A DNA stretch of 64,000 nt from DATIYF01 sp035517775 (GTDB lineage: Bacteria; Acidobacteriota; Terriglobia; Terriglobales; Acidobacteriaceae), in the NCBI GenBank assembly GCA_035517775.1, contig DATIYF010000105.1:62001-126000 (forward strand), read 5' to 3'. How positions within the stretch are numbered: the first letter of the stretch is position 1; each line of letters starts with the position of its first letter. A program made the position numbers and the translations under genes. The notes under the pieces were generated by a model. That model worked only from the letters and a program-made list of their open reading frames with translations. It searched no databases and was not told where the DNA came from. Positions 50,895 to 59,765 of this stretch are shown here, piece after piece.

Positions 50895-51941
50895 ATGCCC
50901 CTAGAGCGCAGTTCCGGGGAGCAAGCCATACGGGTTTTGGTCGCCGACGACACCCACATCCACAGCCAGCTGCTGGCGGATGCCCTGCGCCGCGACTCAA
51001 CCCTCGAAGTCGTAGGCGCGGTTTCTCACTCGCGCGATCTGCTGGCCGCGGCCGCGGCGGCGGATGTCCATGTCGCGGTCATCAGCTCCAATCTGGATGA
51101 AGAACCGCTGCGTGGTCTGGAAATGTTGCGCGAACTCCGCGCCACCCGTCCTCAGTTCCGCGCCATCATTCTGCTCGATTCCTCCAAACGCGAAGTCGTG
51201 GTCGAGGCCTTTCGCGCCGGCGCCCGGGGCGTGTTCAGCCGCCAGGAATCCCTGGAGACGCTGTGCAAGTGCGTCCGCCGGGTGCATGAAGGCCAGATCT
51301 GGGCCAACAGTGAACAGTTCAGCTTCGCCGTGGAGGCGCTGGCGTCCTCTCCCACCGTGCGCGCCGTCGGCGCCAATGGTCTGAGTCTGCTCTCCAAGCG
51401 CGAAATGGACGTGGTGCGCTGCCTGGCCGAGGGCCTTACCAACCGCGAGATCGCCGAGCGGCTGGGATTGAGTCAACACACCATCAAAAATTATTTGTTC
51501 CGCGTTTTCGACAAGCTGGGCGTTTCCAACCGCCTGGAGCTGCTGTTTCTGACTTTGAGCCAGCCGGTGGCGGGCATGACTCCCGCCGCCGGACTGCGCA
51601 ATGCCGCCAACGGCAATGGCAACTACCAGGGCGAGACCTTCGAGGCCTGCCAGAAAGCCGCGGCCCAGGGGCTGCCCGCCGCGCAGTTGGCACTGGCGCA
51701 GCGCTATTGGCAGGGCAAGGGAGTAGCCCAGGATGCAGTCGCCGCTTACATGTGGTTTCTGGTTTCCGAGCGGGCCAGCCTTGAAATGAAGGATGAGATC
51801 GTTGCCGCCAAGAGAAAGCTGGCGGAAGGGCTGACCACCGAGCAGCTGGTGGACGCGCAGAAGCGCGCGGCCGAGCATTTCAAGCGCAGCCCGAAAGCGG
51901 CGCCGCTGCCGCTTCCCGAGCCAACCCGCGCCAGCCGCTAG
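50895..51941 (+). CDS. LuxR-type response regulator with atypical receiver and Sel1-like tail
   Basis: 348 residues from the ATG at 50895, preceded by GGAGGA. The receiver (residues 11-130) keeps the acidic pair in VLVADD, but the phosphoacceptor position reads ISSNLDEE, with Asn or Ser instead of Asp, and the conserved Lys is replaced by Arg in GVFSRQE. The HTH is a clear LuxR/NarL type: LSKREMDVVRCLAEGLTNREIAERLGLSQHTIKNYLFRVFDKLGV (about 165-210). The C terminus adds a Sel1-like repeat region (AAAQGLPAAQLALAQRYWQGKGVAQDAVAAYMWFLVSE). It is divergent from the polysaccharide locus and could regulate it without phosphorylation. Confidence 0.88.
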   Translation: MPLERSSGEQAIRVLVADDTHIHSQLLADALRRDSTLEVVGAVSHSRDLLAAAAAADVHVAVISSNLDEEPLRGLEMLRELRATRPQFRAIILLDSSKREVVVEAFRAGARGVFSRQESLETLCKCVRRVHEGQIWANSEQFSFAVEALASSPTVRAVGANGLSLLSKREMDVVRCLAEGLTNREIAERLGLSQHTIKNYLFRVFDKLGVSNRLELLFLTLSQPVAGMTPAAGLRNAANGNGNYQGETFEACQKAAAQGLPAAQLALAQRYWQGKGVAQDAVAAYMWFLVSERASLEMKDEIVAAKRKLAEGLTTEQLVDAQKRAAEHFKRSPKAAPLPLPEPTRASR

Positions 51942-51942
51942 C

Positions 51943-52830
51943 CTAGGCCATCTTCTTTCCGCTGCGCAGGGTAAAGACGGTGATCTCCGGCGGACAATTC
52001 AGCCGCACCGCCAGGCGCACCGTGCCGATCCCCACATTGGTATAAAGCTTCAGCGCGCCCAGATCGTAGAACCCCATGGGATATCTTCGCGCCATCGAAG
52101 GCAACACCACGGCTCCCACAAAAGGCAGCCGCACCTGGCCGCCGTGCGAGTGCCCGGAAAGCTGAAAATCCACCGCATAGCTGCCCGCCAGCTGAATGGC
52201 AAAGTCGGGCTCGTGGGCCATCAGAATCACCGGCTCACTCGGAGGAATGCCGGCCAGAGTCTTGTCTATATCCGGCTCGCCTTCGAGCAGGTCATCTATC
52301 CCCGCCAGCCACAGCCGCGAATTCCCGCGCTCAAGAGCTGTGCAGGCGTTGCGCAGCGTCTTGATTCCGTAGTGCTGCAGCGTCTCAATCACCAGAGCTT
52401 CATCGGAAAAAGCATCGTGGTTGCCCATGCCGGCCCAGACGCCGTAAGGCGCGCGCAACGGGGCCAGGATTTCTGCGCACGGCCCGGCGCCGGCGGCGGC
52501 CCGGCTGGCGCGCGAGCGGCTGGAAACGTCCGGCAGCGGAACCGTGATGAAGTCCCCGGTCAGCAGGATCAGGTCAGGCCGCAAACCATTCACCACTTCC
52601 GCCGCTTTGCGGATGGGAACCACAGAGAATGTCGGGTCGTAGTGAAAATCGCTGAGTTGCACCACCCGCAGGCCGTCCCACGCCTGCGGCAGGCGCGGCA
52701 ATGGCATATCCATGGCTACTACACGGGGATGATTGGCCTCGTAAAGCCCATCCGAGGCCAGGGCGAGGGTGCCCGCGCCCGCCACCGCGGCGCTTGTCTT
52801 GAGGAACCTGCGTCTTGTCAGCAATCGCAT
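51943..52830 (-). CDS. Tat-exported metallophosphoesterase
   Basis: 295 residues. A twin-arginine signal (LTRRRFLKTSAAVAGAGTLALA) starts the protein. The calcineurin-like phosphoesterase motifs follow in order: VVQLSDFHYD, LILLTGDFI, GMGNHD, LMAHEPDFA and LSGHSHGGQV. The family includes YkuE/LpxG-type enzymes acting on phospholipid or UDP-diacylglucosamine pyrophosphate bonds, so a periplasmic lipid or envelope substrate is possible. Its stop codon is one base from that of the convergent LuxR-type gene. Confidence 0.9.
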   Translation of the reverse strand: MRLLTRRRFLKTSAAVAGAGTLALASDGLYEANHPRVVAMDMPLPRLPQAWDGLRVVQLSDFHYDPTFSVVPIRKAAEVVNGLRPDLILLTGDFITVPLPDVSSRSRASRAAAGAGPCAEILAPLRAPYGVWAGMGNHDAFSDEALVIETLQHYGIKTLRNACTALERGNSRLWLAGIDDLLEGEPDIDKTLAGIPPSEPVILMAHEPDFAIQLAGSYAVDFQLSGHSHGGQVRLPFVGAVVLPSMARRYPMGFYDLGALKLYTNVGIGTVRLAVRLNCPPEITVFTLRSGKKMA

Positions 52831-53222
52831 TCACCTCGTCTGGCTGGCTGGGGCGCTGGGCCGCATCCCTGCCGGCCAAGACGAGAGCACCTTTCCGGCA
52901 CCCCCGAAAACTTCCCGAACTTTGATTCTATCAATGTGGTCTGGGCACCGCAGCGGCTGGGTTAACGGCGCAGGTTAGCGGCGCAGGTTCCCGGCAAGGA
53001 GGAAGCCGGCCAAGAGGAAGGAAGATGCGGACTTCGAAAGAAGGCGGACCTCAAATTGCGCCTGAGCAAACGGCGATCACGAATCCTGGCGCGGGCGAGG
53101 CCTGAGCAATCTGCGTGGGGTTGGCGTGAGAACAGCCCAGGCCCGGACCCGCGTGATTGGCAGCCTCGTCCCGGAAGCCACCCCCTGCACTGGTCGAATA
53201 CAGAACTCTTGCCGGCGCGAGA
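52831..53222. other. Intergenic region before the phosphoesterase and after the porin
   Basis: 392 bp without a gene. A 13-bp near-tandem duplication of CGGCGCAGGTT lies at 52966-52990. A TAGAAT at about 52925-52930 on the minus strand might be a -10 for the phosphoesterase but has no -35 partner. No terminator with a T tract was seen for the porin gene. Confidence 0.3.
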
Positions 53223-54542
53223 CTACTTCGCGTCCGCACTGCTGAAGGCATAAATCAAACCGATCGTGACCGTGTTCTGCGCGTCTTTGAACAAGCCGTC
53301 CCGGTAGGGGAAGGTATCCTGGTTCGACATGTCACGCCGGAACTCCAGCCGGCTGATAATTTTGCTGGCCAGCATGCGCTGCAAGGTGAAGGTGAACTCG
53401 CTCAGGTCCTGCGGCGTACCGGTCGAAAACCCGTCATGATCTTTGAAGTATTCGCCGCGGGTCGCCACCGTCCACGTGGCGTTCGGTGCGTACTTGATGT
53501 AACCCGCGATGCCGCTCCACCATCCCGGGGTGGAAAGATGCGGAGAAACCTGCACCAGAGCCCGGTCGTGCCCGTAGTCGTAGTTCGCAATGAATGAGAG
53601 CTTCGCATTGGGCGAGTAGGTGACCACGGTATCGGTCAGGTGGCGGAAGTCCGAATTATCATTGGCCTGCTCGGGACCCACCAGGTAATTTTCCACCAGG
53701 CTGAACTTGCTGTTGGGTGTATAAGCCGCGCTGAAGCCGGTGGTTTTGCCGCTGTTGTTGTCAACGCTGTTGTTCCAGCCGTTCACCAGGTAACCGGTGA
53801 GCGAGAACTTACTGTTGAAGGCATATTTCGCGTTCAGCCCGAAGTGAAAATACGGAATGGCCCAGGCAAATAGAATGCCGCGCGTGTAGTTCCAGTTATC
53901 TTTGCTCTCGATCACTTCCGCGCCCGCCGGGGTCACGAATTTTCCCACGTTGATCTGCAGGCCCTTGCCCACCGGCGCCATGTATTCCAAATAGCCTTCT
54001 TTCAGATACTGATCGAAGCCAAGTTCGGTAGGCGAGGCGCTGTTGACCGCGTTCATTGCCTGCCCGAAACCGAGCGCGATGTGATAACCGGCGCGGTTGG
54101 TCGTGTCCACCGGCTTATCGGCCACAAGCTCCAACATGTTCAGAGCAAATTGACTGGAGTTGATATCGAAGTTGCGGTATTGCGTGGTGCGGCCGGCCGG
54201 CTGGTTGGAGTTGTAGTCGTAATACACGTCCACGAAACCGCTCAGCGTCGTCGGCCCGAGCAGGCTCGCCAGGCTGGGCGCTGCAGGCTTGGTCTCAGTC
54301 GTGGCCACGGCCGCGCTCGCGGCCGGTGCGGGCGCCGGCGCCGCGGCGCTCTTCTGCTCCGCCAGTTGCGCCTTCAGGTCCATCAACTGCTTTTCCAGAT
54401 CGCTGATGCGTTGCGCCAGGTCGGCATTGCTGGGCGCCGCCGCGTCCTGGGCCGCGCTGCGGCACGGTTGGAAGACAGCCAAGCTAAGAACTATCAGGAA
54501 GGCAGCTGTGCGATAAGCAGGCTTCATAGTTCGGATGCTCAC
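53223..54542 (-). CDS. Outer-membrane porin, BBP2-like
   Basis: 439 residues. GTG at 54542 has GGAG four bases upstream and is preferred over an ATG five codons later. A signal peptide (TAAFLIVLSLAVFQPCRSAAQ) is followed by a short coiled coil (DLAQRISDLEKQLMDLKAQLAEQ), which may bind peptidoglycan as in trimeric porins, and an Ala/Pro linker. From about residue 95 the protein is a beta barrel: LSGFVDVYYDYNSNQ, FALNMLELVADKP, LQINVGKFVTPAGAEVIES, and a final strand TVTIGLIYAFSS. This matches the OmpL-like beta-barrel porin-2 family (PF07642). Substrate unknown. Confidence 0.87.
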   Translation of the reverse strand: MSIRTMKPAYRTAAFLIVLSLAVFQPCRSAAQDAAAPSNADLAQRISDLEKQLMDLKAQLAEQKSAAAPAPAPAASAAVATTETKPAAPSLASLLGPTTLSGFVDVYYDYNSNQPAGRTTQYRNFDINSSQFALNMLELVADKPVDTTNRAGYHIALGFGQAMNAVNSASPTELGFDQYLKEGYLEYMAPVGKGLQINVGKFVTPAGAEVIESKDNWNYTRGILFAWAIPYFHFGLNAKYAFNSKFSLTGYLVNGWNNSVDNNSGKTTGFSAAYTPNSKFSLVENYLVGPEQANDNSDFRHLTDTVVTYSPNAKLSFIANYDYGHDRALVQVSPHLSTPGWWSGIAGYIKYAPNATWTVATRGEYFKDHDGFSTGTPQDLSEFTFTLQRMLASKIISRLEFRRDMSNQDTFPYRDGLFKDAQNTVTIGLIYAFSSADAK

Positions 54543-54692
54543 TTTTCTCCTCGAGAGTCGAGCGCGAAGCAGTCACGCGTTCGTCAACGATTGTGGGAAG
54601 GTAACCGCGCGCCTGTATCGCAGTCCAATACATAATTTTTTTGAGCGGGATTAGAAAATGTTCTGAAAAATTAAATTTATGGGAGGTATAAG

Positions 54693-54733
54693 CGCCGGGT
54701 GCTCGCCTTCCGCTGGGGGGCAGACACCCGGCG
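54693..54733. repeat. Inverted repeat with 9-bp arms
   Basis: CGCCGGGTG (54693-54701) and CACCCGGCG (54725-54733) can form a stem with a 23-nt loop between the porin and methyltransferase genes. On the plus strand a TTTT follows seven bases later, which is too weak to call a terminator with confidence. Confidence 0.4.
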
Positions 54734-54766
54734 AACACTTTTGCGCTTCAGATCTTATTGACCGGG

Positions 54767-55345
54767 CTAGCGAAAGCGGGGCAGCAGGAAACCGGTGTGC
54801 TTGCGATGCTCATCAAAAGCAGAACCGAACTGTTCCCGCAGCATGGATTCTTCCTTCCGCGCCTTGATGGAGAATCCCACGGCAATAATGGCCATGCCGA
54901 TAAGGCAGCGAACTTCCCCGATCTCCAGCGCGGAGCCGGCCACCGCCAGCAGCAATCCCGAATAGATGGGATGGCGTAAATGCGCGTAAGGCCCGCTGCG
55001 AATCAGCTCGTGACCCTCTTTGATGGTAACCTTCGCGCTCCAGTTCTCGCCCAGATGAAAGCGCGCCCAAAGAGTGAGACCAATGCCCAGCCAGGTGAGC
55101 GCCACGCCCGCAATTTCAACTGCCAGATCATGCGAAGCAAAGCGCAGCCTCAGCCAGCCGGCCCCGCTATCGCTATCGAAAAGAAACACGAAGCCGCAGG
55201 CCACGATCAGCATGACCCCGTAGCGTGAGAGCAACGATTCTGATTTCCGGGTGCGGCGAGTTTTGAAAGCGCTGACCAGCCAATACAGCGCAAAAATGAT
55301 CCAGGGAATCTGCAGCAGCTCTCGGAATATCCGATAGGAAGTCAT
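54767..55345 (-). CDS. Isoprenylcysteine carboxyl methyltransferase-family membrane protein
   Basis: 192 residues with four to five hydrophobic segments. The C-terminal half carries the ICMT/PEMT signature: LGENWSAKVTIKEGHELIRSGPYAHLRHPIYSGLLL, then KARKEESMLREQFGSAFDEHRKHTGFLLP with the E-E SAM-binding pair. Bacterial members are membrane-bound SAM-dependent methyltransferases of unknown substrate, since prenylated proteins are not expected. It is downstream of holA on the same strand with 13 bp between them. Confidence 0.87.
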   Translation of the reverse strand: MTSYRIFRELLQIPWIIFALYWLVSAFKTRRTRKSESLLSRYGVMLIVACGFVFLFDSDSGAGWLRLRFASHDLAVEIAGVALTWLGIGLTLWARFHLGENWSAKVTIKEGHELIRSGPYAHLRHPIYSGLLLAVAGSALEIGEVRCLIGMAIIAVGFSIKARKEESMLREQFGSAFDEHRKHTGFLLPRFR

Positions 55346-55358
55346 GAATCCTGTTGAC

Positions 55359-56480
55359 TTAAACCGGCAGCTCTTCCTGCATCCAGCCGGTTTCGGGCTT
55401 GGGTTCGGCGGTCAGATCGAGCACCAGCTTTTCCAGCATCAGCCGTTTGCTGGGTGGATTGGAACGCAGGGCGAGATCGGTTTTGGCGACCAGCCGGATG
55501 GCGCGCGTCAGCTCGCGCTTCGACTTGTAGCGCCGCGCCTGGCGAATAATGTCATCGGCGGCAAACGGGGGCACGCGGAAGCCCTGCCACAAGGCCGCCC
55601 ACAACATGCGCTGGTCGCGCACGTTGCGCTCCAGAATCACCAGCATCTGGCGGAAAGTCTTGGCCAGCATGTAGAGATGTCCAATGGCAGCTTCCTCGCC
55701 TTCGCCGGCGGAAAGAATCGCGTCCAGCACTTCCAGCGCCCTTACGCGGTCTCGCGAAGAAATCGCATCGGTGAGTTCATAAAGCGAGCGCTGCTTGGCC
55801 GCCAGCACCATGGTCTCGACGTCGCCCAGCGTGACCTGCTTTTTCTCGCCCACGTAGAGCAGAAGTTTGTCGAGCTCGTTCGAAATCATCATCATGTCGC
55901 CGCCCAGCGCGTCCACCAGCTCGCGGGCGGCGTCGGGTTCAATCTTCACCTGGCGCAGGGCGCAGAAATCGCTGATCCAGCGCGCCGCCTCGCCCTCCTC
56001 CACCCGGGCCAGCTCCACAATGGCGCAAAACTCGCCCAGCGTTTCGCGGATGCGTTCGTAGCGCTCTTTGTCAGTCAGCTCCATGCGCCGCGCGTCGGCG
56101 GGTATGCTGATGTGGTCGGCGACAAAAATCAGCACCGCGTCCGGGTTCGGATCTTTGCAATATTCCTCGATTGCCGCCAGCTTTTCCTCATTGGAGCCGC
56201 GCCCGAAAAGATTTTTCACGCCGCGCACAAAAAATACCTGGAACGGCGCCATCAGCGAGGGCGTGCGGGCGCGGTCGAGCACTTCCGCCAGCCCGGTCTC
56301 GGCCAGGTCGAATTCGAACAGGCTGAAGTCGCGCAGCTCGGGCGGCACCAGGTGCTCCAGAATCGCCTCCCGGCAGCGCCGCCGGAAGAACACCTCGTCG
56401 CCCACGAACACATACGCCGGCCGCAGCTTGTGCGCCTGCACATCAGAAACGAAGCGGTCGGCCTGGGCGAAGGCGCGCAT
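55359..56480 (-). CDS. holA: DNA polymerase III subunit delta
   Basis: 373 residues, the usual length. It is the clamp-loader delta subunit, which opens the sliding clamp. Matching segments are PAYVFVGDEVFFRRRCREAIL, SLFEFDL, LMAPFQVFFVRGVKNLF, LDALGGDMMMISNELDKLLLYVGE and DAISSRDRVRALEVLDAIL. The domain order is an AAA-like N-terminal region, a middle bundle and a C-terminal collar. It overlaps lptE by one base (TGATG), an order shared with many Gram-negative genomes. Confidence 0.92.
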   Translation of the reverse strand: MRAFAQADRFVSDVQAHKLRPAYVFVGDEVFFRRRCREAILEHLVPPELRDFSLFEFDLAETGLAEVLDRARTPSLMAPFQVFFVRGVKNLFGRGSNEEKLAAIEEYCKDPNPDAVLIFVADHISIPADARRMELTDKERYERIRETLGEFCAIVELARVEEGEAARWISDFCALRQVKIEPDAARELVDALGGDMMMISNELDKLLLYVGEKKQVTLGDVETMVLAAKQRSLYELTDAISSRDRVRALEVLDAILSAGEGEEAAIGHLYMLAKTFRQMLVILERNVRDQRMLWAALWQGFRVPPFAADDIIRQARRYKSKRELTRAIRLVAKTDLALRSNPPSKRLMLEKLVLDLTAEPKPETGWMQEELPV

Positions 56481-56998
56481 CAGAAGCCCTCCAGCAGGTT
56501 CGAGACCAGCGTCCGGGCAAAATCGTTGGAGAGCCGTTCCAGCGCCGGGGAGTCCTCTTCAAAAAAGCTGTTCAGCTCGCGCGAAACCTGGTACTGCTCG
56601 CGAAAAAGATATTCCGGGTTCTGGTACAGCACTTTGCCCTGCCGGTCGGTGAGAGAAACTTTCAGATTCACCGTAATCAGCACGCTGGCCACGCGCCCGG
56701 TTTGCGAGTCGTAGGTAAGCGGCGCGAAGTAGGTTGAAAGCACGGTCCCGCGCAGGGTCGCGTCCGCCTCCGGGCTGGCCTGGCGCAAAACATGATAATG
56801 GGTGCGGGTTACCAGTTCGCGGATCACCGCCGCGGTCAGCACCTGCTCCGCCTTGTAAGTCTCGGTGTCATTGACGAAGACGGGCACGGCCAGGGTCTTC
56901 ACATTCTGCGGCAGCGTCACGTTGTGCGCCGCGGTGTGATAACCGCAGCCCGCGGCCAGCAGGCAAACCGCGAGCGCGCCCGCCCCCGCCCATCTCAT
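56480..56998 (-). CDS. lptE: LPS-assembly lipoprotein LptE
   Basis: 172 residues from the ATG at 56998, which overlaps the stop of the upstream gene (ATGA). The lipoprotein signal is RWAGAGALAVCLLAAGCGYHTA with the lipid-attachment Cys about residue 18. The following GYHTAAHNVTLPQNVKTLAVPVFVNDTETYKAEQVLTAAVIREL is typical of LptE, which plugs the LptD barrel and delivers lipopolysaccharide to the outer leaflet. Its position before holA supports the call and implies the organism has an LPS-type outer membrane. Confidence 0.9.
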   Translation of the reverse strand: MRWAGAGALAVCLLAAGCGYHTAAHNVTLPQNVKTLAVPVFVNDTETYKAEQVLTAAVIRELVTRTHYHVLRQASPEADATLRGTVLSTYFAPLTYDSQTGRVASVLITVNLKVSLTDRQGKVLYQNPEYLFREQYQVSRELNSFFEEDSPALERLSNDFARTLVSNLLEGF

Positions 56999-58074
56999 TG
57001 AATGATCCCGCGCGGCCGGGAAGCCGCCATCGTCTCCGCGCACTCGACCGCGGTGGAAGCGGCAATGCGCAAATTGTCCCCCGCTGCCCACAGCCACAGG
57101 CCGTTGGGCTGGGTCGCATCCGGCGCCAGCGAAAGCAGAATGTCTCCCTGCCCCGCCGCATTCACGTTGCTCGGCGAATCTTCCGCCACGTGCATCAGAT
57201 TTACGTGCTCTCCGGCCAGAGCGCGCGCGGTGGCCGCGGTGTCGGCGGGGCCGGAAAACTCAACGTGCACGGCGAAAGCATGGCCATGGAAGATCGGCGC
57301 CTGCACCACCAGCAAGGCGGGCACCGGCGCGCTCTCCCCGGCAATGCGGCGGTAGTGGTCCAGAATTCTTCGCTCCACCGCGGCCAGCGGCGGCTGCGCG
57401 TGTCCGCCGTAACGGGCCACTAAATTGAACGCCACTTGGGTATCGAAGACGTTCTTCGGCAACTGCTGGAAAGAGAGCAGATTGACGGTCTGTTCGTGCA
57501 GTTCGTCCATGCCTTTCTGCCCATGCTCGGAGGCAGGCTCGAAGACGGTCGCCACCACCCGCTTCACTTCCCCGGCCTTCTGCGCGCGCAACAAAAGCAA
57601 CCCCAGCACCACGGCCGCGGGATGCGCCACCACCGCCGGCCCGGGCTGCAGCTCAGGCGCCAGTTGGCGGCCCAGCTGGCGCTCAATCCAGGGCGAGCGC
57701 ACCCTGGCCCCCGGCTCGTCTTCCAGGGCGAAGGAAAGGTCCACGATCGCGCTGCCGGCTTTCTGTACGCTCTTCCACACTTGCCGGGTGCAGTCCTGGT
57801 CGGAGGCGAAGAAAGTAAAATCCACATGCTCGAACTGCTCCGCGCGCACGCTCTGAATGAAAGTAACTTCCTCGCGCACGGCTTCGAGCTGGCCGATGGA
57901 TTCATCGTCATCCAGCAGCTTCACGTCGGCAGAGGGAAAGTTGCGGTCGTTCAGCACCTCGGCCACTTCCTTGCCCTTGAGGGTCGCCGCCCCAACAATG
58001 GCCACGCGGTAGGAAGCGGCCGCGCGCGCCACGTCGCCGTGCGCCAGCGCAGAGGATTTGGCGTGCGAGCTCAT
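56995..58074 (-). CDS. Aspartate-semialdehyde dehydrogenase-like protein without catalytic Cys
   Basis: 359 residues with the overall pattern of Asd/USG-1 proteins: VAIVGAATLKGKEVAEVLNDRNFP at the N terminus, FTFFASDQDCTRQVWKS, then KNVFDTQVAFNLVARYGGH and APIFHGHAFAVHVEF in the substrate domain. The catalytic loop, normally NPNCST, reads AHPAAVV (150-156), with Ala154 at the position of the nucleophilic Cys and Ala153 at the preceding Asn. It therefore should not form the thioacyl intermediate, and the real Asd is likely elsewhere. It overlaps pssA by four bases and lptE by four, so it is expressed with envelope genes. Confidence 0.8.
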   Translation of the reverse strand: MSSHAKSSALAHGDVARAAASYRVAIVGAATLKGKEVAEVLNDRNFPSADVKLLDDDESIGQLEAVREEVTFIQSVRAEQFEHVDFTFFASDQDCTRQVWKSVQKAGSAIVDLSFALEDEPGARVRSPWIERQLGRQLAPELQPGPAVVAHPAAVVLGLLLLRAQKAGEVKRVVATVFEPASEHGQKGMDELHEQTVNLLSFQQLPKNVFDTQVAFNLVARYGGHAQPPLAAVERRILDHYRRIAGESAPVPALLVVQAPIFHGHAFAVHVEFSGPADTAATARALAGEHVNLMHVAEDSPSNVNAAGQGDILLSLAPDATQPNGLWLWAAGDNLRIAASTAVECAETMAASRPRGIIQ

Positions 58075-58955
58075 GAGGTCTGAGATGCCTCCTTATACGC
58101 GGGCGGCGGGGGGCCTCCCTTGCGGCGGAAGATCCATTGCAGCCGCCAGAACACCCCCGAGACCATATAGGTAAGCGCAATGACAAAAAGCACCGGCCGC
58201 GAAAAATACCAGACCGCCGCGAACAGCAGGCCGAAGAGAACGATCAGGCGGAAGGGTTGGCGCACCCGCAGATCAATATCCTTGAAGCTGTAAAAACGCC
58301 AGGTGCTCACCATGAGATAGCCTACCGCGACCACCATCAGCAGCCAACTCACCGCTGTCCACCAGGATTGGATGGGGTCGCCGGCGGAAAAGTGCACCAC
58401 CGCGGCCACCACTCCCGCCCCCGCCGGAATCGGCATGCCCACAAAATATTTCTTTCCCGGCCGGCCGGGATTCGAGGGCTGCGGGTTCGTGGTGATGTTG
58501 AACCGCGCCAGCCGGCTCGCCCCCGCCAGCAGGAAAAGAAAACAGGCAATGGCGCCGAACGATTCCAGCCGCCCCGTCATTTCCCGCGAGAACACCGTCA
58601 TCATATAGCGAAAACCCCAGGTCCAGGCGAGCAGCGCCGGGGCCACGCCGAAGGTGATGACATCCGCCAGCGAATCCAGTTCCCGGCCGAAATCGCTGGT
58701 CGCGCCCGTCATGCGCGCGATGCGCCCATCCAGCCCATCAAAAAGAACCGCAAAGCCAATCGCCTTGGCGGCATTATCGAAGTGCCAGCCAAGCTCCGGA
58801 GTTCCGTGCGTGACCTGAAGAATGGCGTAAAAGCCCGCGGCGATATTGGCGGTGGTAAACAGCGAAGGCAGAATGTACATGCCCTTGCTCAGCCGCCGCC
58901 GGCGTTCCCGCCCCGCTTTCGGCACGATCGGAACTTCGGGATCCATCTGTTCCAT
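58071..58955 (-). CDS. pssA: CDP-diacylglycerol-serine O-phosphatidyltransferase
   Basis: 294 residues with about seven hydrophobic segments. The CDP-alcohol phosphotransferase signature is FDGLDGRIARMTGATSDFG followed by RELDSLADVITFG, with the metal-binding Asp residues at about 73, 76, 94 and 98. The enzyme joins serine to CDP-diacylglycerol to make phosphatidylserine. It overlaps psd by one base (TGATG), so the two steps to phosphatidylethanolamine are translationally linked. Confidence 0.94.
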   Translation of the reverse strand: MEQMDPEVPIVPKAGRERRRRLSKGMYILPSLFTTANIAAGFYAILQVTHGTPELGWHFDNAAKAIGFAVLFDGLDGRIARMTGATSDFGRELDSLADVITFGVAPALLAWTWGFRYMMTVFSREMTGRLESFGAIACFLFLLAGASRLARFNITTNPQPSNPGRPGKKYFVGMPIPAGAGVVAAVVHFSAGDPIQSWWTAVSWLLMVVAVGYLMVSTWRFYSFKDIDLRVRQPFRLIVLFGLLFAAVWYFSRPVLFVIALTYMVSGVFWRLQWIFRRKGGPPPPAYKEASQTS

Positions 58956-59617
58956 CAGATCGCTCCTCGCGCGGCTTGCCCTGCAGAGGCCGGCAGCGCC
59001 GCCGCCTCGGGCTCAACGAAAGCAAGCACGCTGGCTCCTCCTTTGACCCGGTCGCCAACCTTGATGGCCAATCGCGCCGAGGAATCGAGCAGCACATCCA
59101 CGCGCGAACCAAACTTGATCAGCCCTACGCGCTCGCCCCGCCCCACCGCCTCGCCCACTTTCTTCGTGAACACGATGCGCCGCGCCAGCAAACCCGCAAT
59201 CTGCTTGAAGACGACCGTCTGCCCTTCGCCTTCCACGGTCACCAGGTTCTGCTCATTCAGTTCCGCCGAGGCCGCATTCATCGCATTCAGGAACTGACCC
59301 TTCTGGTATCTGATCTCGCGCACCACGCCGGCGACGGGCGAACGATTCACGTGCACATCAAACACGCTAAGGAAAATGCTGATACGTATGCGGCCGGGGC
59401 CAAGCGCAGGCTCGATGGCGGTGACTTTGCCATCCGCAGGCGAGACCACAGCTCCGGCCGCCTCTGGTATGGCGCGCTCCGGATCGCGAAAGAACCAGAG
59501 GAAAAAAGCCGCCAGCGCCAGCCCCGGCGCCGCCCACCACCAGTTACCCGTGAGCCAGCCGACCAGCCCGGCCGCAGCCGCAAAAGACAGCCCGTAATAG
59601 TAGCCGTCACGCACCAT
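58955..59617 (-). CDS. psd: Phosphatidylserine decarboxylase, short form
   Basis: 220 residues, the short archaetidylserine/phosphatidylserine decarboxylase type. One membrane hairpin (GLVGWLTGNWWWAAPGLALAAFFLWF) precedes the soluble domain with VVSPADGKV, FLSVFDVHVNRSPVAG and the self-cleavage site IKFGSRVDV. Cleavage between Gly170 and Ser171 should create the pyruvoyl group. It makes phosphatidylethanolamine in the inner membrane. It is the first gene of the psd-pssA-asd-like-lptE-holA run. Confidence 0.93.
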   Translation of the reverse strand: MVRDGYYYGLSFAAAAGLVGWLTGNWWWAAPGLALAAFFLWFFRDPERAIPEAAGAVVSPADGKVTAIEPALGPGRIRISIFLSVFDVHVNRSPVAGVVREIRYQKGQFLNAMNAASAELNEQNLVTVEGEGQTVVFKQIAGLLARRIVFTKKVGEAVGRGERVGLIKFGSRVDVLLDSSARLAIKVGDRVKGGASVLAFVEPEAAALPASAGQAARGAI

Positions 59618-59765
59618 TGGGAGATAGCGGAATTATAGAGCAGGCGCCAGAGAGCGGCCCGCTTTCATATTACAGACTGATGAAAAAGGAGTTGTGTGCT
59701 TCTGAAGGATTGGCACACCCAATGCCGCCAACCTGGACCGCAGGTCTGCGGCGCCACTGGTGGGA

